DNA of 6,753 bases from Anaerolineae bacterium (lineage in GTDB: Bacteria; Chloroflexota; Anaerolineae; Anaerolineales; Villigracilaceae), in contig DQGV01000466.1 of NCBI GenBank assembly GCA_003524705.1, positions 1 through 6,753 of the forward strand. Reading direction: 5' to 3'. The notes beneath the pieces are model-generated. The model had not been told where the DNA came from, searched no databases, and saw only the letters and a list, made by a program, of their open reading frames with translations. Positions 1 through 5,992 of this stretch are shown here, piece after piece (the first letter of the stretch is position 1; each line of letters opens with the position of its first letter). Made by a program: the position numbers and the translations under genes.

Positions 1-525
1 GGTGAATTTAATCGCGGAAATTTTCGCGCACAAACATTAGGTCAAAATGATAGAGTGGTTGTGCAAGTAACCACGCGCCCGGATGCCATCTCTGGCGGGC
101 AAACGGCAATGACGGTAACGATTCAAACAATTGACGAAGGTGTAATGATTGAGTTTGGTCAGCAGGCTTGGTTAGGTGTAGCCGCGAGTTTGGGCGTGAG
201 TGCATTATCGGCTTTGAAAAATCCGTTTAGTTTATTAGGGCGTTTGGATGATATTGCTCAAGATATTGAGAATTTAACATTGCGCGAAAAAGTTTGGCAA
301 GTGATTTCAAAAGCGGCGCGGTCTGCTGGGGCTTCGGCTGAGCTTTCTGAAAATTTGAAACGCACAACTTGTGAATATTGTCATGTTGCCAATAAAGTCG
401 GCGAACCTTCGTGTGTGGCGTGTGGTGCCCCGCTTGGGTTAGCACAACCGCATACTTGTAGAAACTGCGGGTTTGTTGTGAAGGTGGGGACAAAAACGTG
501 CCCGAATTGTAAAAGTTCTTTATAA
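1..525 (+). CDS. Double zinc-ribbon protein, 5'-truncated by window edge
   Basis: The reading frame is open from the first base, so the gene probably starts before the window; an internal GTG at 55 is a possible but unsupported start. The visible part is 174 residues. Residues 1-50 look beta-rich, followed by a hydrophobic stretch at about 59-72 (WLGVAASLGVSALS) and an amphipathic helical stretch at about 81-100 (LGRLDDIAQDIENL and onward). The C-terminus holds two zinc ribbons of identical spacing: C124-x2-C127-x10-C138-x2-C141 and C153-x2-C156-x10-C167-x2-C170, each expected to bind one zinc. The layout resembles zinc-ribbon proteins of unknown role common in Chloroflexota, but this rests on memory rather than a search. 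It ends with TAA inside the left arm of a palindromic element, which probably terminates transcription. Function is unknown; zinc binding is well supported, partners are not. Confidence 0.
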   Translation, partial: GEFNRGNFRAQTLGQNDRVVVQVTTRPDAISGGQTAMTVTIQTIDEGVMIEFGQQAWLGVAASLGVSALSALKNPFSLLGRLDDIAQDIENLTLREKVWQVISKAARSAGASAELSENLKRTTCEYCHVANKVGEPSCVACGAPLGLAQPHTCRNCGFVVKVGTKTCPNCKSSL

Positions 526-547
526 GACTTCTTGCAAAAGTCTTTTT
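524..547 (+). terminator. Probable intrinsic terminator after the zinc-ribbon gene
   Basis: AAGACTT (524-530) and AAGTCTT (538-544) form a perfect 7-bp stem with a 7-nt loop (CTTGCAA), and the T-run spans 543-547. It starts within the stop codon of the upstream gene. The stem is not GC-rich, so its strength is uncertain. It uses the left arm of the larger palindrome, which would form an alternative structure. Confidence 0.
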
Positions 548-646
548 AGCCACAGAGAACACAGAGAAAAAAAGAGATTTAAATGTTTTTCTCAGAGAAC
601 TCGGTGCACTCTGTGGCTTTGTTTTAGGCACTTATGCAAGAGGTTT
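525..646. repeat. Imperfect palindromic element, MITE-like
   Basis: The outer arms 525-541 (AGACTTCTTGCAAAAGT) and 630-646 (ACTTATGCAAGAGGTTT) are inverted repeats matching at 14 of 17 positions. Inside them, 549-557 (GCCACAGAG) and 609-617 (CTCTGTGGC) are perfect 9-bp inverted repeats, and the next inner stretches (CACAGAGAAAAA against TTTTTCTCAGAG) can also pair. The whole 122 bp could fold into one long imperfect hairpin. CCACAGAG/CTCTGTGG palindromes recur between genes in many environmental bacterial genomes, from general knowledge. No open reading frame of quality lies inside and no target-site duplication is obvious. The left end starts at the last base of the preceding stop codon. Confidence 0.
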
Positions 647-690
647 ATAAAAGAAAAAACAAATCTGCAAAATACTGCGGACTGATAGGC

Positions 691-719
691 TTGCACAATT
701 AGCGTGCACGCTCTATAAT
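691..719 (+). promoter_or_regulatory. Sigma70-type promoter for the FHA/mtnP operon
   Basis: A perfect -10 box TATAAT lies at 714-719, with TTGCAC at 691-696 as the -35 (TTG conserved) and exactly 17 nt between. Transcription is predicted to start near A726. An inverted repeat TGCAC (692-696) / GTGCA (704-708) with a 7-nt gap overlaps the -35 and spacer and could be a small operator. The operator idea is inference. Confidence 0.
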
Positions 720-736
720 TCTACTAGGTGCGATTT

Positions 737-1558
737 ATGAACTTGAAAGAACTAGAGGCACGGCTTCAACATTTGATTGAAGTGGATTTGCTAAGTGTAC
801 TGCCCGGGCGAAAAATTGAAGATGTCATTATCCAAAAATTAGCCGCCGCTATTCAGCACAATACCCTCACAACCGCTTACTCTTCCACTGCCCCCGATGT
901 TTTCACATTAATTTTGCACCCAGAGACTGCCAAACATTGGCAAGACCAAAAATTGCTTGCAGTAGTATTGCATTCTATTGCGTCTGTAGCGCAAGAGGCT
1001 GGGCTGAGATTTATAATTACCCCCACGGTAACAATTTCTACAGACGAGAAAATTCCACTTAACGACGCTGAGGTGGTAGCGTCACATAGGGTAGAGGCTA
1101 TGTCAGAAACAAACGCAAACCCATCACCAGTTGAAAATGAAAATCAAGAAGATAATGAACGCATTCCAGAAAATGCCTTCTTGATTGTAGAGGGCGTGAA
1201 GGTATTTCCTTTAACGACCAATGTTGTTAATATCGGGCGCAGGTTGGATAATCAATTAATTATTGATGACCCACGTGTATCTCGTAACCATGCTCAATTA
1301 CGTTCGATTAAAGGACGTTTTGTGGTATTTGACTTAAACTCAACCGGCGGAACGTTTGTGAATGGTCAACGCACCAGCCAAAGCGTTTTGTATCCGGGTG
1401 ATGTGATTTCGTTAGCAGGCGTGGCATTAATCTTTGGGCAAGATAACCCACCACCGCGACCGGATTTGAAAGATACTAGTCCATTTCAAAACGCCAGCGT
1501 AGATAGACCGACCGCTATTTTGAAAGAACATTCCACAGCAAAATTACCTAAAAAATGA
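737..1558 (+). CDS. FhaA-like protein: DUF3662-like N-terminus plus FHA domain
   Basis: A 273-residue soluble protein predicted to bind phosphothreonine peptides in Ser/Thr-kinase signalling. Residues 1-110 resemble the DUF3662 domain of actinobacterial FhaA, including the APDVFTLILHPE stretch at 52-63. Residues 111-141 are a polar, Asn/Glu-rich linker. The FHA domain covers about 142-232 with the usual conserved residues: G167-R168, S182-R183-N184-H185, and D199-L-N-S-T-G-G-T-F-V-N-G210. A Pro-rich tail (235-273) contains DRPTAIL, a possible phosphorylation site. ATG737 is preferred because AGGTG (726-730) lies 6 nt before it as a ribosome binding site. GTG728 in the same frame is the alternative and would make the message almost leaderless. 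It overlaps the next FHA gene by 4 nt (ATGA), an arrangement recalling the fhaA-fhaB pair of Actinobacteria. No kinase gene is in the window. Confidence 0.
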   Translation: MNLKELEARLQHLIEVDLLSVLPGRKIEDVIIQKLAAAIQHNTLTTAYSSTAPDVFTLILHPETAKHWQDQKLLAVVLHSIASVAQEAGLRFIITPTVTISTDEKIPLNDAEVVASHRVEAMSETNANPSPVENENQEDNERIPENAFLIVEGVKVFPLTTNVVNIGRRLDNQLIIDDPRVSRNHAQLRSIKGRFVVFDLNSTGGTFVNGQRTSQSVLYPGDVISLAGVALIFGQDNPPPRPDLKDTSPFQNASVDRPTAILKEHSTAKLPKK

Positions 1559-2019
1559 GTGCTTCAATTGTATTGGCATTGCGGATATTAACTGCAATTG
1601 CTTTATATGCTTTTCTGGCATGGGCTTTGTATTCTTTGTACCGTGAAGTACACAGACAAGGCTTCAGCTTAGCAAACCGCCGAGTTCCGGGCATCAGTTT
1701 GATGGTCAAACAAGGAAGCGGAAGTTCATCCTTAAGACATTTTGCTCAACCAGAAATTATCTTAGGGCGTGACCCCGGCAGTGACATCCCCTTATTAGAT
1801 GATAGAGTCTCGGCTCGCCATGCGCAATTGGTATATCATCATGGGCAATGGTGGTTAGAAGACCTCGCCTCAACCAACGGAACATTTTTGAACAACTCTC
1901 CAATTTCTATGCCAACCGTGATAACATCAGGCGATGAAATTATGTGCGGCAACATTCGCCTCACGATTAGTCTTTCTGAAAATGTCATCATCGAACCCAC
2001 ACAGAGAGTAAAAAAATAA
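1555..2019 (+). CDS. FhaB-like membrane-anchored FHA domain protein
   Basis: A 154-residue protein with one N-terminal membrane segment (about residues 5-29, hydrophobic with Tyr/Trp) followed by Arg-rich residues, so the FHA domain is predicted to face the cytoplasm. The FHA domain spans about 48-140 and keeps the phosphothreonine-binding residues: G71-R72, S86-x-R88-H89, and D103-L-A-S-T-N-G109. The short tail contains IEPTQR (near residues 146-151), a Thr that could be phosphorylated; this is inference. Its start ATG overlaps the stop of the preceding gene (ATGA) and no Shine-Dalgarno is visible, so translation is probably coupled. The size and layout match mycobacterial FhaB/FipA, which acts with FhaA around cell-wall growth under Ser/Thr kinases. 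Whether it does so here cannot be told from the window. Confidence 0.
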   Translation: MSASIVLALRILTAIALYAFLAWALYSLYREVHRQGFSLANRRVPGISLMVKQGSGSSSLRHFAQPEIILGRDPGSDIPLLDDRVSARHAQLVYHHGQWWLEDLASTNGTFLNNSPISMPTVITSGDEIMCGNIRLTISLSENVIIEPTQRVKK

Positions 2020-2020
2020 T

Positions 2021-2884
2021 ATGACAAAAGCAACTATCGCAATCATCGGTGGTTCTGGTTTATACAATATGAAGGGGTTAAAAAATACTGAAGAAATTTC
2101 AGTAGATACACCTTTCGGAAAACCAAGCTCACCCATTACAGTTGGCACATTAGAAGGAAAACAAGTTGCCTTTTTAGCACGGCATGGTATTGGCCATTAC
2201 ATCACCCCCAGCGAAGTTCCATATTTAGCAAATATTTACGCACTTAAATCATTAGGTGTTGAAAGAATCATCAGCATTAGCGCGTGTGGTTCATTGCGTG
2301 AAGATTACGCGCCCGGTCATATCGTCATCCCTGATAATTTGTTTGATTTTACAAAAGATAGAAGACGTTCTTTTTTTGGTGATGGATTTGTAGCGCACAT
2401 CAGTGTAGCTGACCCGTTTTGCGACGACTTATCTAACCATGTAGAAAAATCGCTTCAACCTACGGGTGGAACTGTGCATCGCGGGGGGACATTTATCACC
2501 ATTGAAGGACCGCGCTTTTCGACCAAAGCCGAATCAAATTTATATCGCGCATGGAATATGTCCATCATCGGCATGACCGCTTCACCCGAAGCGTTTTTAG
2601 CCAAAGAAGCCGAGATGTGCTACAGTGTGATGGCACACGTGACTGACTATGATGTTTGGCATACGAGCGAAAGCCCTGTGACCGTTGAAATGGTGATTCA
2701 AACCTTGAATAAAAATACAGACATCGCCCAAGAAGCGATTCGTAATTTGGTAAAAGATTTACCAAAAAGAAAATGTAATTGCGAAAATGCCTTATCTACG
2801 GCGTTGATTACAAATCCCAAAGCCATTCCAACGGAGACGATGAAGAAGTTAGAGTTGTTGGTCAAGAAGTATAGAGACCTTTGA
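2021..2884 (+). CDS. mtnP: S-methyl-5'-thioadenosine phosphorylase
   Basis: A 287-residue cytoplasmic enzyme, normal family length, that splits methylthioadenosine with phosphate into adenine and 5-methylthioribose-1-phosphate, removing the by-product of polyamine synthesis. Family motifs are all present: GGSGLY (10-15), ARHGIGH (53-59), PSEVPYLAN (63-71), SACGSL (87-92), PDNLFDFT (104-111), EGPRFST (162-168), GMTASPEAFLAKEAE (184-198) and TDYDVW (208-213). The TDYD Asp residues are those that favour adenine over guanine or hypoxanthine, which separates this enzyme from ordinary purine nucleoside phosphorylase. It starts 1 nt after the FhaB-like gene with only a weak purine stretch upstream (AGAGAG, 2003-2008), so it is almost certainly in the same transcript. 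No other methionine-salvage gene is nearby. Confidence is high. Confidence 0.
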   Translation: MTKATIAIIGGSGLYNMKGLKNTEEISVDTPFGKPSSPITVGTLEGKQVAFLARHGIGHYITPSEVPYLANIYALKSLGVERIISISACGSLREDYAPGHIVIPDNLFDFTKDRRRSFFGDGFVAHISVADPFCDDLSNHVEKSLQPTGGTVHRGGTFITIEGPRFSTKAESNLYRAWNMSIIGMTASPEAFLAKEAEMCYSVMAHVTDYDVWHTSESPVTVEMVIQTLNKNTDIAQEAIRNLVKDLPKRKCNCENALSTALITNPKAIPTETMKKLELLVKKYRDL

Positions 2885-2891
2885 GGTTTTT
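2877..2891 (+). terminator. Weak stem-loop with T-run at the end of mtnP
   Basis: ACCT (2877-2880) pairs with AGGT (2884-2887) across a 3-nt loop made of TTG, with a possible outer G-T pair, and five T residues follow (2887-2891). The stem is only 4-5 bp and straddles the mtnP stop codon, so it is at best a leaky terminator. It may let part of the transcript run into the next gene. Confidence 0.
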
Positions 2892-2908
2892 GTAATACCA
2901 TACAAAGT

Positions 2909-3529
2909 ATGAGCGATTCACTACGACGAATCTACAATTCTATAGATAGTCTCTTTGACCGTAATTCCATTACTGAGGATTTGCATTTCACAAAAGATGA
3001 TGTGCAATCAAGCTCATCAAAAACAGCCTTACAAGCTTTTGAGAAAGTTTATGTATTTGTAAGGGAGATAGATAAGCAAGCCAGCCTTAAGATGATTGTC
3101 TCACAACAAGGCATTGACCTTGAAGGTAAAAGCACATATTGGGAATTTTTCTTTGACTTGACAAGCAAACGCGCTCAACTCGTTTGTGCCTGGAAACTTC
3201 TTTGGGATGAAAAGTTAGATAATTTCAAAAATGCGGTTATAGAATTTAAAGTAACACCATTTCCGCCAGTAAATAGTCCGCTGCGCCAAATGTTGAAAGA
3301 TGGGAAAATGCTAAACCAACAATTAGCAAGCATGTGGAAACAAGAAATGAAGCGTCGCCTGAATCTCTCAAACCCATTTCGAGATACGAACTTAATCGTC
3401 AAAGAATTTACTCAGCAAGGATTAGATATTTCTCAAACAGAATTTTCACTTTCCACAAAACAAGTCAATGACAAAACATATTGGGTTGCGCAAACCAGAG
3501 ATAAAACATATTCCACTGAATTTGTGTAA
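2909..3529 (+). CDS. Uncharacterised 206-residue protein with internal repeat
   Basis: Not recognised as a known family. It has no signal peptide, no membrane segment and no cysteine cluster (a single Cys, C93), so it is probably cytoplasmic. It seems to contain two related units. QQGIDL (66-71) followed by KSTYW (74-78) in the first half matches QQGLDI (169-174) followed by KTYW (189-192) in the second; both precede or lie in predicted beta strands. Between them is a segment rich in Lys, Gln and Met (about 125-150) that is probably helical. The ATG at 2909 lies 24 nt after mtnP in the right arm of a small inverted repeat (CATAC 2899-2903 / GTATG 2907-2911), and no Shine-Dalgarno stands near it. 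Sitting 38 nt before a nuclease gene, it could be a partner of that nuclease, but nothing in the sequence proves it. Confidence 0.
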   Translation: MSDSLRRIYNSIDSLFDRNSITEDLHFTKDDVQSSSSKTALQAFEKVYVFVREIDKQASLKMIVSQQGIDLEGKSTYWEFFFDLTSKRAQLVCAWKLLWDEKLDNFKNAVIEFKVTPFPPVNSPLRQMLKDGKMLNQQLASMWKQEMKRRLNLSNPFRDTNLIVKEFTQQGLDISQTEFSLSTKQVNDKTYWVAQTRDKTYSTEFV

Positions 3530-3556
3530 TAAAATAGTGATGGATAGCCATTCAAC

Positions 3557-3563
3557 AAGGAGA
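3557..3563 (+). promoter_or_regulatory. Strong ribosome binding site of the endonuclease gene
   Basis: AAGGAGA ends 4 nt before ATG3568. It is one of only two strong Shine-Dalgarno sites in the window and fixes the nuclease start. A small hairpin ATGG/CCAT (3540-3551) precedes it. Confidence 0.
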
Positions 3564-3567
3564 ACCC

Positions 3568-4290
3568 ATGCCTGAACATGCTGGCTTAAAAAGTGAAACG
3601 CGGTATGGTATGCCCGCCGCAGACCAAGTGCTCGTCAATCGACATTACACGATTGGATATTCGTATTATTTTCGTCAGGCAAAGTGGGCGTTAGAAATTG
3701 TTGACCCTGATAAAACGGATGTGCAACGAGCAGATAACTTCCGACCTGATTTTCGCATCCCTGAGCGCTTTCGAGCAGACCTTGTTCACTATGAAGGCTC
3801 AGGCTATGACAGAGGTCATTTGGTGGCAAGCGCCAATCAATTTGAAAGTGATTTACAAAACAGTGAGACTTTTTTGTTATCAAACATGTCACCCCAGAAG
3901 CCGAAGTTTAATCGTGGTGTTTGGAAAAATCTTGAAGATGCTGTACGCGTTTTAGATGATAAAAAAGAAGTGCTTGAGACTTATGTCATTTGCGGACCTA
4001 TCTTCAACTTTGACATGCCGATTGTGACGATTAATCCGCTCAATGACAAAGAAAATACGTTGCCGATTCCACATGCTTATTTCAAATCTGTTCTGACAGA
4101 AGATGACAAAGGCAGATTACACATGTGGTCATTCTTAATCCCCAACGAAGATACAAAAAAGCCATTAGCAGATTTTCTTGTCCCAGCCCGTAAAGTGGAG
4201 CGATATTCTGGCTTCTTATTATGGGAGCGTTTGGTTGGCAAAGAAATTGACAAAGAGAAAGAAAAAGTCCGCCCGATGTGGAAAGCATAA
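3568..4290 (+). CDS. DNA/RNA non-specific endonuclease (NUC1, beta-beta-alpha-Me fold), no signal peptide
   Basis: A 240-residue protein of the family that includes Serratia nuclease, NucA and mitochondrial EndoG; these cut single- and double-stranded DNA and RNA with Mg2+. The active-site motif is intact: D81-R82-G83-H84, where H84 is the general base, followed by LVASANQ. NMSPQ (106-110) and N115 (Mg2+ ligand) with GVWKNLE (117-123, E123) complete the pattern. The later ICGPIF (about 142-147) and IPHAYFKSV segments are also typical. Length equals the catalytic core alone. The N-terminus is polar with no hydrophobic export signal, while most bacterial relatives are secreted; either it stays in the cytoplasm, needs an inhibitor, or leaves by another route. 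The start is set by AAGGAGA. An HEPN-like gene begins 34 nt downstream. Family assignment is very secure; biological role is open. Confidence 0.
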   Translation: MPEHAGLKSETRYGMPAADQVLVNRHYTIGYSYYFRQAKWALEIVDPDKTDVQRADNFRPDFRIPERFRADLVHYEGSGYDRGHLVASANQFESDLQNSETFLLSNMSPQKPKFNRGVWKNLEDAVRVLDDKKEVLETYVICGPIFNFDMPIVTINPLNDKENTLPIPHAYFKSVLTEDDKGRLHMWSFLIPNEDTKKPLADFLVPARKVERYSGFLLWERLVGKEIDKEKEKVRPMWKA

Positions 4291-4324
4291 AGGTTTGTTT
4301 TCTCGAACAGAACAATATAAACGT

Positions 4325-5041
4325 ATGGAAAACCTACCTAAATCTCAGCAATTGAAAAAATTTCTAATTAACAATCTAGAAAAATGTGCCATTCAAGGAA
4401 GAGATGGGGGTGAAAGGCTAGAATTTCCTGATTTTGAATTGTTCCCATTTGATTATTTAGAATACGCCGAAGCAGAATTAGCAAACTTAGAAGAGAGTGA
4501 CAACAAAAAAATCAATTGTGTTTCTCACATTAAACGAGCAATAGAGTGTGAGTTAGATTCATTTTTATATGCATTAGGATTAAGTAAATTCATAAAACCA
4601 GATAATTTTCCTGTTAAGACTGAATGGATTGAAGGTATGGGTATTTTTACCCCTCGTTCGCTAAGAAAACTCAATACCATCAGGAATGAAGTGGAACATG
4701 AATATTCGATACCCAAAATACAAAATATAGAACTATATTTTGAGTTAGCAAGTGCTTTTATTCATACGCTTGAGGGTTTTTTAATAATAGCTAATGACAA
4801 TCAAGGAGTTTGGTGGCAATCAAGGGAATCTAAAAAGAATTTTGACGAAATATTTTTTGCAATGAACTATGAAACGAAAAACTCTGTTCTTACTTTCGAA
4901 ATTGAGAAGAATACTTCTTTAATTTTTGAGCCCTCTAACAAAGATGAGTTTTTATTTGGAATGCGAGCCTATTTCCTTTTGTCTAGGTTCGCTTCCGATT
5001 TAGTAGATGATTCTTATGTTATTCGAAATATTTCAAAATAA
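4325..5041 (+). CDS. Putative HEPN-domain protein with RNxxxH motif, AT-rich
   Basis: A 238-residue protein not recognised as a named family. The middle (about 43-150) looks all-helical: a helix with CVSHIKRAIECELDSFLYAL (65-84), then TPRSLRKLNTIRNEVEHEY (109-127), containing R120-N121-x3-H125. This Rx4H pattern, with a polar residue after Arg and sitting at a helix start, is the signature of HEPN ribonucleases and of related HEPN-like helical domains. The C-terminal part (about 160-238) seems mixed alpha/beta and is unrecognised. The frame is open further upstream to 4178, but that stretch overlaps the nuclease gene out of frame, so ATG4325 is chosen; TTG4295 is a weaker option and no clear ribosome site is seen. 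Two 60-base samples (4501-4560 and 4921-4980) count 32-33% GC against 60% in 5281-5340 of the next gene, suggesting recent acquisition. Enzymatic activity is a hypothesis. Confidence 0.
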   Translation: MENLPKSQQLKKFLINNLEKCAIQGRDGGERLEFPDFELFPFDYLEYAEAELANLEESDNKKINCVSHIKRAIECELDSFLYALGLSKFIKPDNFPVKTEWIEGMGIFTPRSLRKLNTIRNEVEHEYSIPKIQNIELYFELASAFIHTLEGFLIIANDNQGVWWQSRESKKNFDEIFFAMNYETKNSVLTFEIEKNTSLIFEPSNKDEFLFGMRAYFLLSRFASDLVDDSYVIRNISK

Positions 5042-5066
5042 CACCGTCGTTTTTTCTTAGTAGAAT
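5038..5066 (+). promoter_or_regulatory. Possible promoter of the pirin gene
   Basis: ATAACA (5038-5043, 4 of 6 to TTGACA) and TAGAAT (5061-5066, 5 of 6 to TATAAT) are 17 nt apart. Transcription would start near 5073, leaving a leader of about 40 nt without a clear Shine-Dalgarno. The -35 box overlaps the stop codon of the preceding gene. AT-rich sequence makes chance matches likely. Confidence 0.
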
Positions 5067-5113
5067 TTCATTAACATCCGTAATAACTTATCTTGCCAAA
5101 TCATCAAAACCAT

Positions 5114-5953
5114 ATGACAAACAGAACCATTTCCCACATCATCGAACCAAACCTCGTAATCGAAGGCGCGGGCGTATTGCTTCGCCGTTCATTCGGTCCA
5201 CACGCCAGCAACAAATTTGACCCCTTCCTGCTCTTCGACCATTTCGCATTCAATAATCCGCTCGAAGGTCCAATCAAGGGCTTCCCCACCCATCCGCATC
5301 GCGGCATCGAAACCGTCACCTACATGCTTGAAGGCACCGTCCGCCATCGTGACAGTCTCGGCAACATGGGCATCATCGCCGAAGGGGATGTGCAATGGAT
5401 GACCAGTGGTCGCGGTATTTTGCACGAAGAAATGCCACAACGTAGCATCAACGGAAATAATTACGGCTTTCAACTTTGGGTCAATTTGCCAGCCGCACAA
5501 AAAATGAGTCAGCCACGTTATCAAGAAGTTGCCGCCAATTCAATTCCCGTCATCGAAAAAGATGGAGCAACGATTCGACTCGTCGCAGGAGAAATTGATG
5601 GAACGACTGGACCCGTGACTGAAATTTCCGCATCGCCTCTTTATATGGATGTCAACCTGTCTGCTGGTTCCCGATTCAGTTTACCAATCCCCAACGGACA
5701 CACCGTCCTCGCATACGTTTTTGAAGGCACAGGCGAATTTGGAGACCAAGTCGTAGAATCTGTCAGCATGATTGTATTCAATGACGATGGCGACCAAGTT
5801 GAAGTCAAAACAGAAGCGGGAGTCCGATTCATGTTAATCGCCGGTGCGCCATTCAAAGAACCGATTGTTCCGTATGGTCCATTTGTGATGAACACGCGCG
5901 AAGAAATTGAAGAAACCATCCGTGAATTGCGAAATGGAACGTTTATAAAATAA
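5114..5953 (+). CDS. Pirin family bicupin protein
   Basis: A 279-residue cytoplasmic protein with an N-terminal pirin cupin (about 15-120) and a C-terminal pirin cupin (about 165-270). The four metal ligands known from human pirin and E. coli YhhW are present: H60 and H62 in FPTHPHRGIETVTY, and H104 and E106 in ILHEEMP. DHF (42-44), GDVQWMTSGRGILH and LWVNLP are further family hallmarks. Bacterial pirins bind iron or another divalent metal; some open the ring of quercetin with O2, others act by protein binding, so the substrate here is not predictable. ATG5114 is preferred over the in-frame TTG5093 because the family sequence begins only after it; no ribosome site supports either. Codon use is clearly more GC-rich than the gene before. 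A GC-rich palindrome directly follows the stop. Confidence 0.
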   Translation: MTNRTISHIIEPNLVIEGAGVLLRRSFGPHASNKFDPFLLFDHFAFNNPLEGPIKGFPTHPHRGIETVTYMLEGTVRHRDSLGNMGIIAEGDVQWMTSGRGILHEEMPQRSINGNNYGFQLWVNLPAAQKMSQPRYQEVAANSIPVIEKDGATIRLVAGEIDGTTGPVTEISASPLYMDVNLSAGSRFSLPIPNGHTVLAYVFEGTGEFGDQVVESVSMIVFNDDGDQVEVKTEAGVRFMLIAGAPFKEPIVPYGPFVMNTREEIEETIRELRNGTFIK

Positions 5954-5956
5954 CCC

Positions 5957-5992
5957 GTAGGGACACGGCGACGCCGTATCCCTACATTTTTT
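5957..5992 (+). terminator. Strong hairpin/terminator between pirin and Nudix genes; dispersed-palindrome type
   Basis: GTAGGGACACGGC (5957-5969) and GCCGTATCCCTAC (5973-5985) form a 13-bp stem with one C-A mismatch and a 3-nt loop, followed by A and six T residues (5987-5992). This is the form of a rho-independent terminator 3 nt after the pirin stop. The GTAGGG..CCCTAC palindrome with a CGGC/GCCG core also resembles short repeats scattered between genes of many environmental bacteria, from general knowledge. Its T-run touches the next start codon at 5993. Confidence 0.

Noticed and set aside
55..57. GTG start for the zinc-ribbon gene
   Set aside because: The frame is open to base 1 with plausible protein sequence, and no ribosome site precedes this GTG.
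227..631. Minus-strand open frame of 134 codons
   Set aside because: It starts inside the palindromic repeat and runs antisense through the zinc-ribbon gene; composition is biased to Ser/Lys/Gln and there is no recognisable domain or ribosome site.
2899..2911. CATAC-AAA-GTATG hairpin at the start codon of the 206-residue gene
   Set aside because: Only 5 AT-rich base pairs, likely too weak to act as a translation switch; kept only as a remark.
3698..3955. Plus-strand 85-codon frame
   Set aside because: It is an out-of-frame shadow of the nuclease gene covering its active-site codons.
4178..4324. N-terminal extension of the HEPN-like gene
   Set aside because: It overlaps the nuclease gene out of frame by over 100 nt and its product is low-complexity Lys-rich; no ribosome site at 4178.
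5025..5055. GAAATATTTC palindrome plus T-run after the HEPN-like gene as a terminator
   Set aside because: The palindrome has no loop and is AT-only in its centre, and it is separated from the T-run by about 14 nt; not a credible intrinsic terminator.
5093..5113. TTG start of the pirin gene
   Set aside because: It adds seven residues (PNHQNH type) that do not look like the family; ATG5114 begins at the conserved part.
5189..5524. Minus-strand open frame of 111 codons
   Set aside because: It lies fully antisense within the pirin gene, whose metal-binding motifs are intact on the plus strand.
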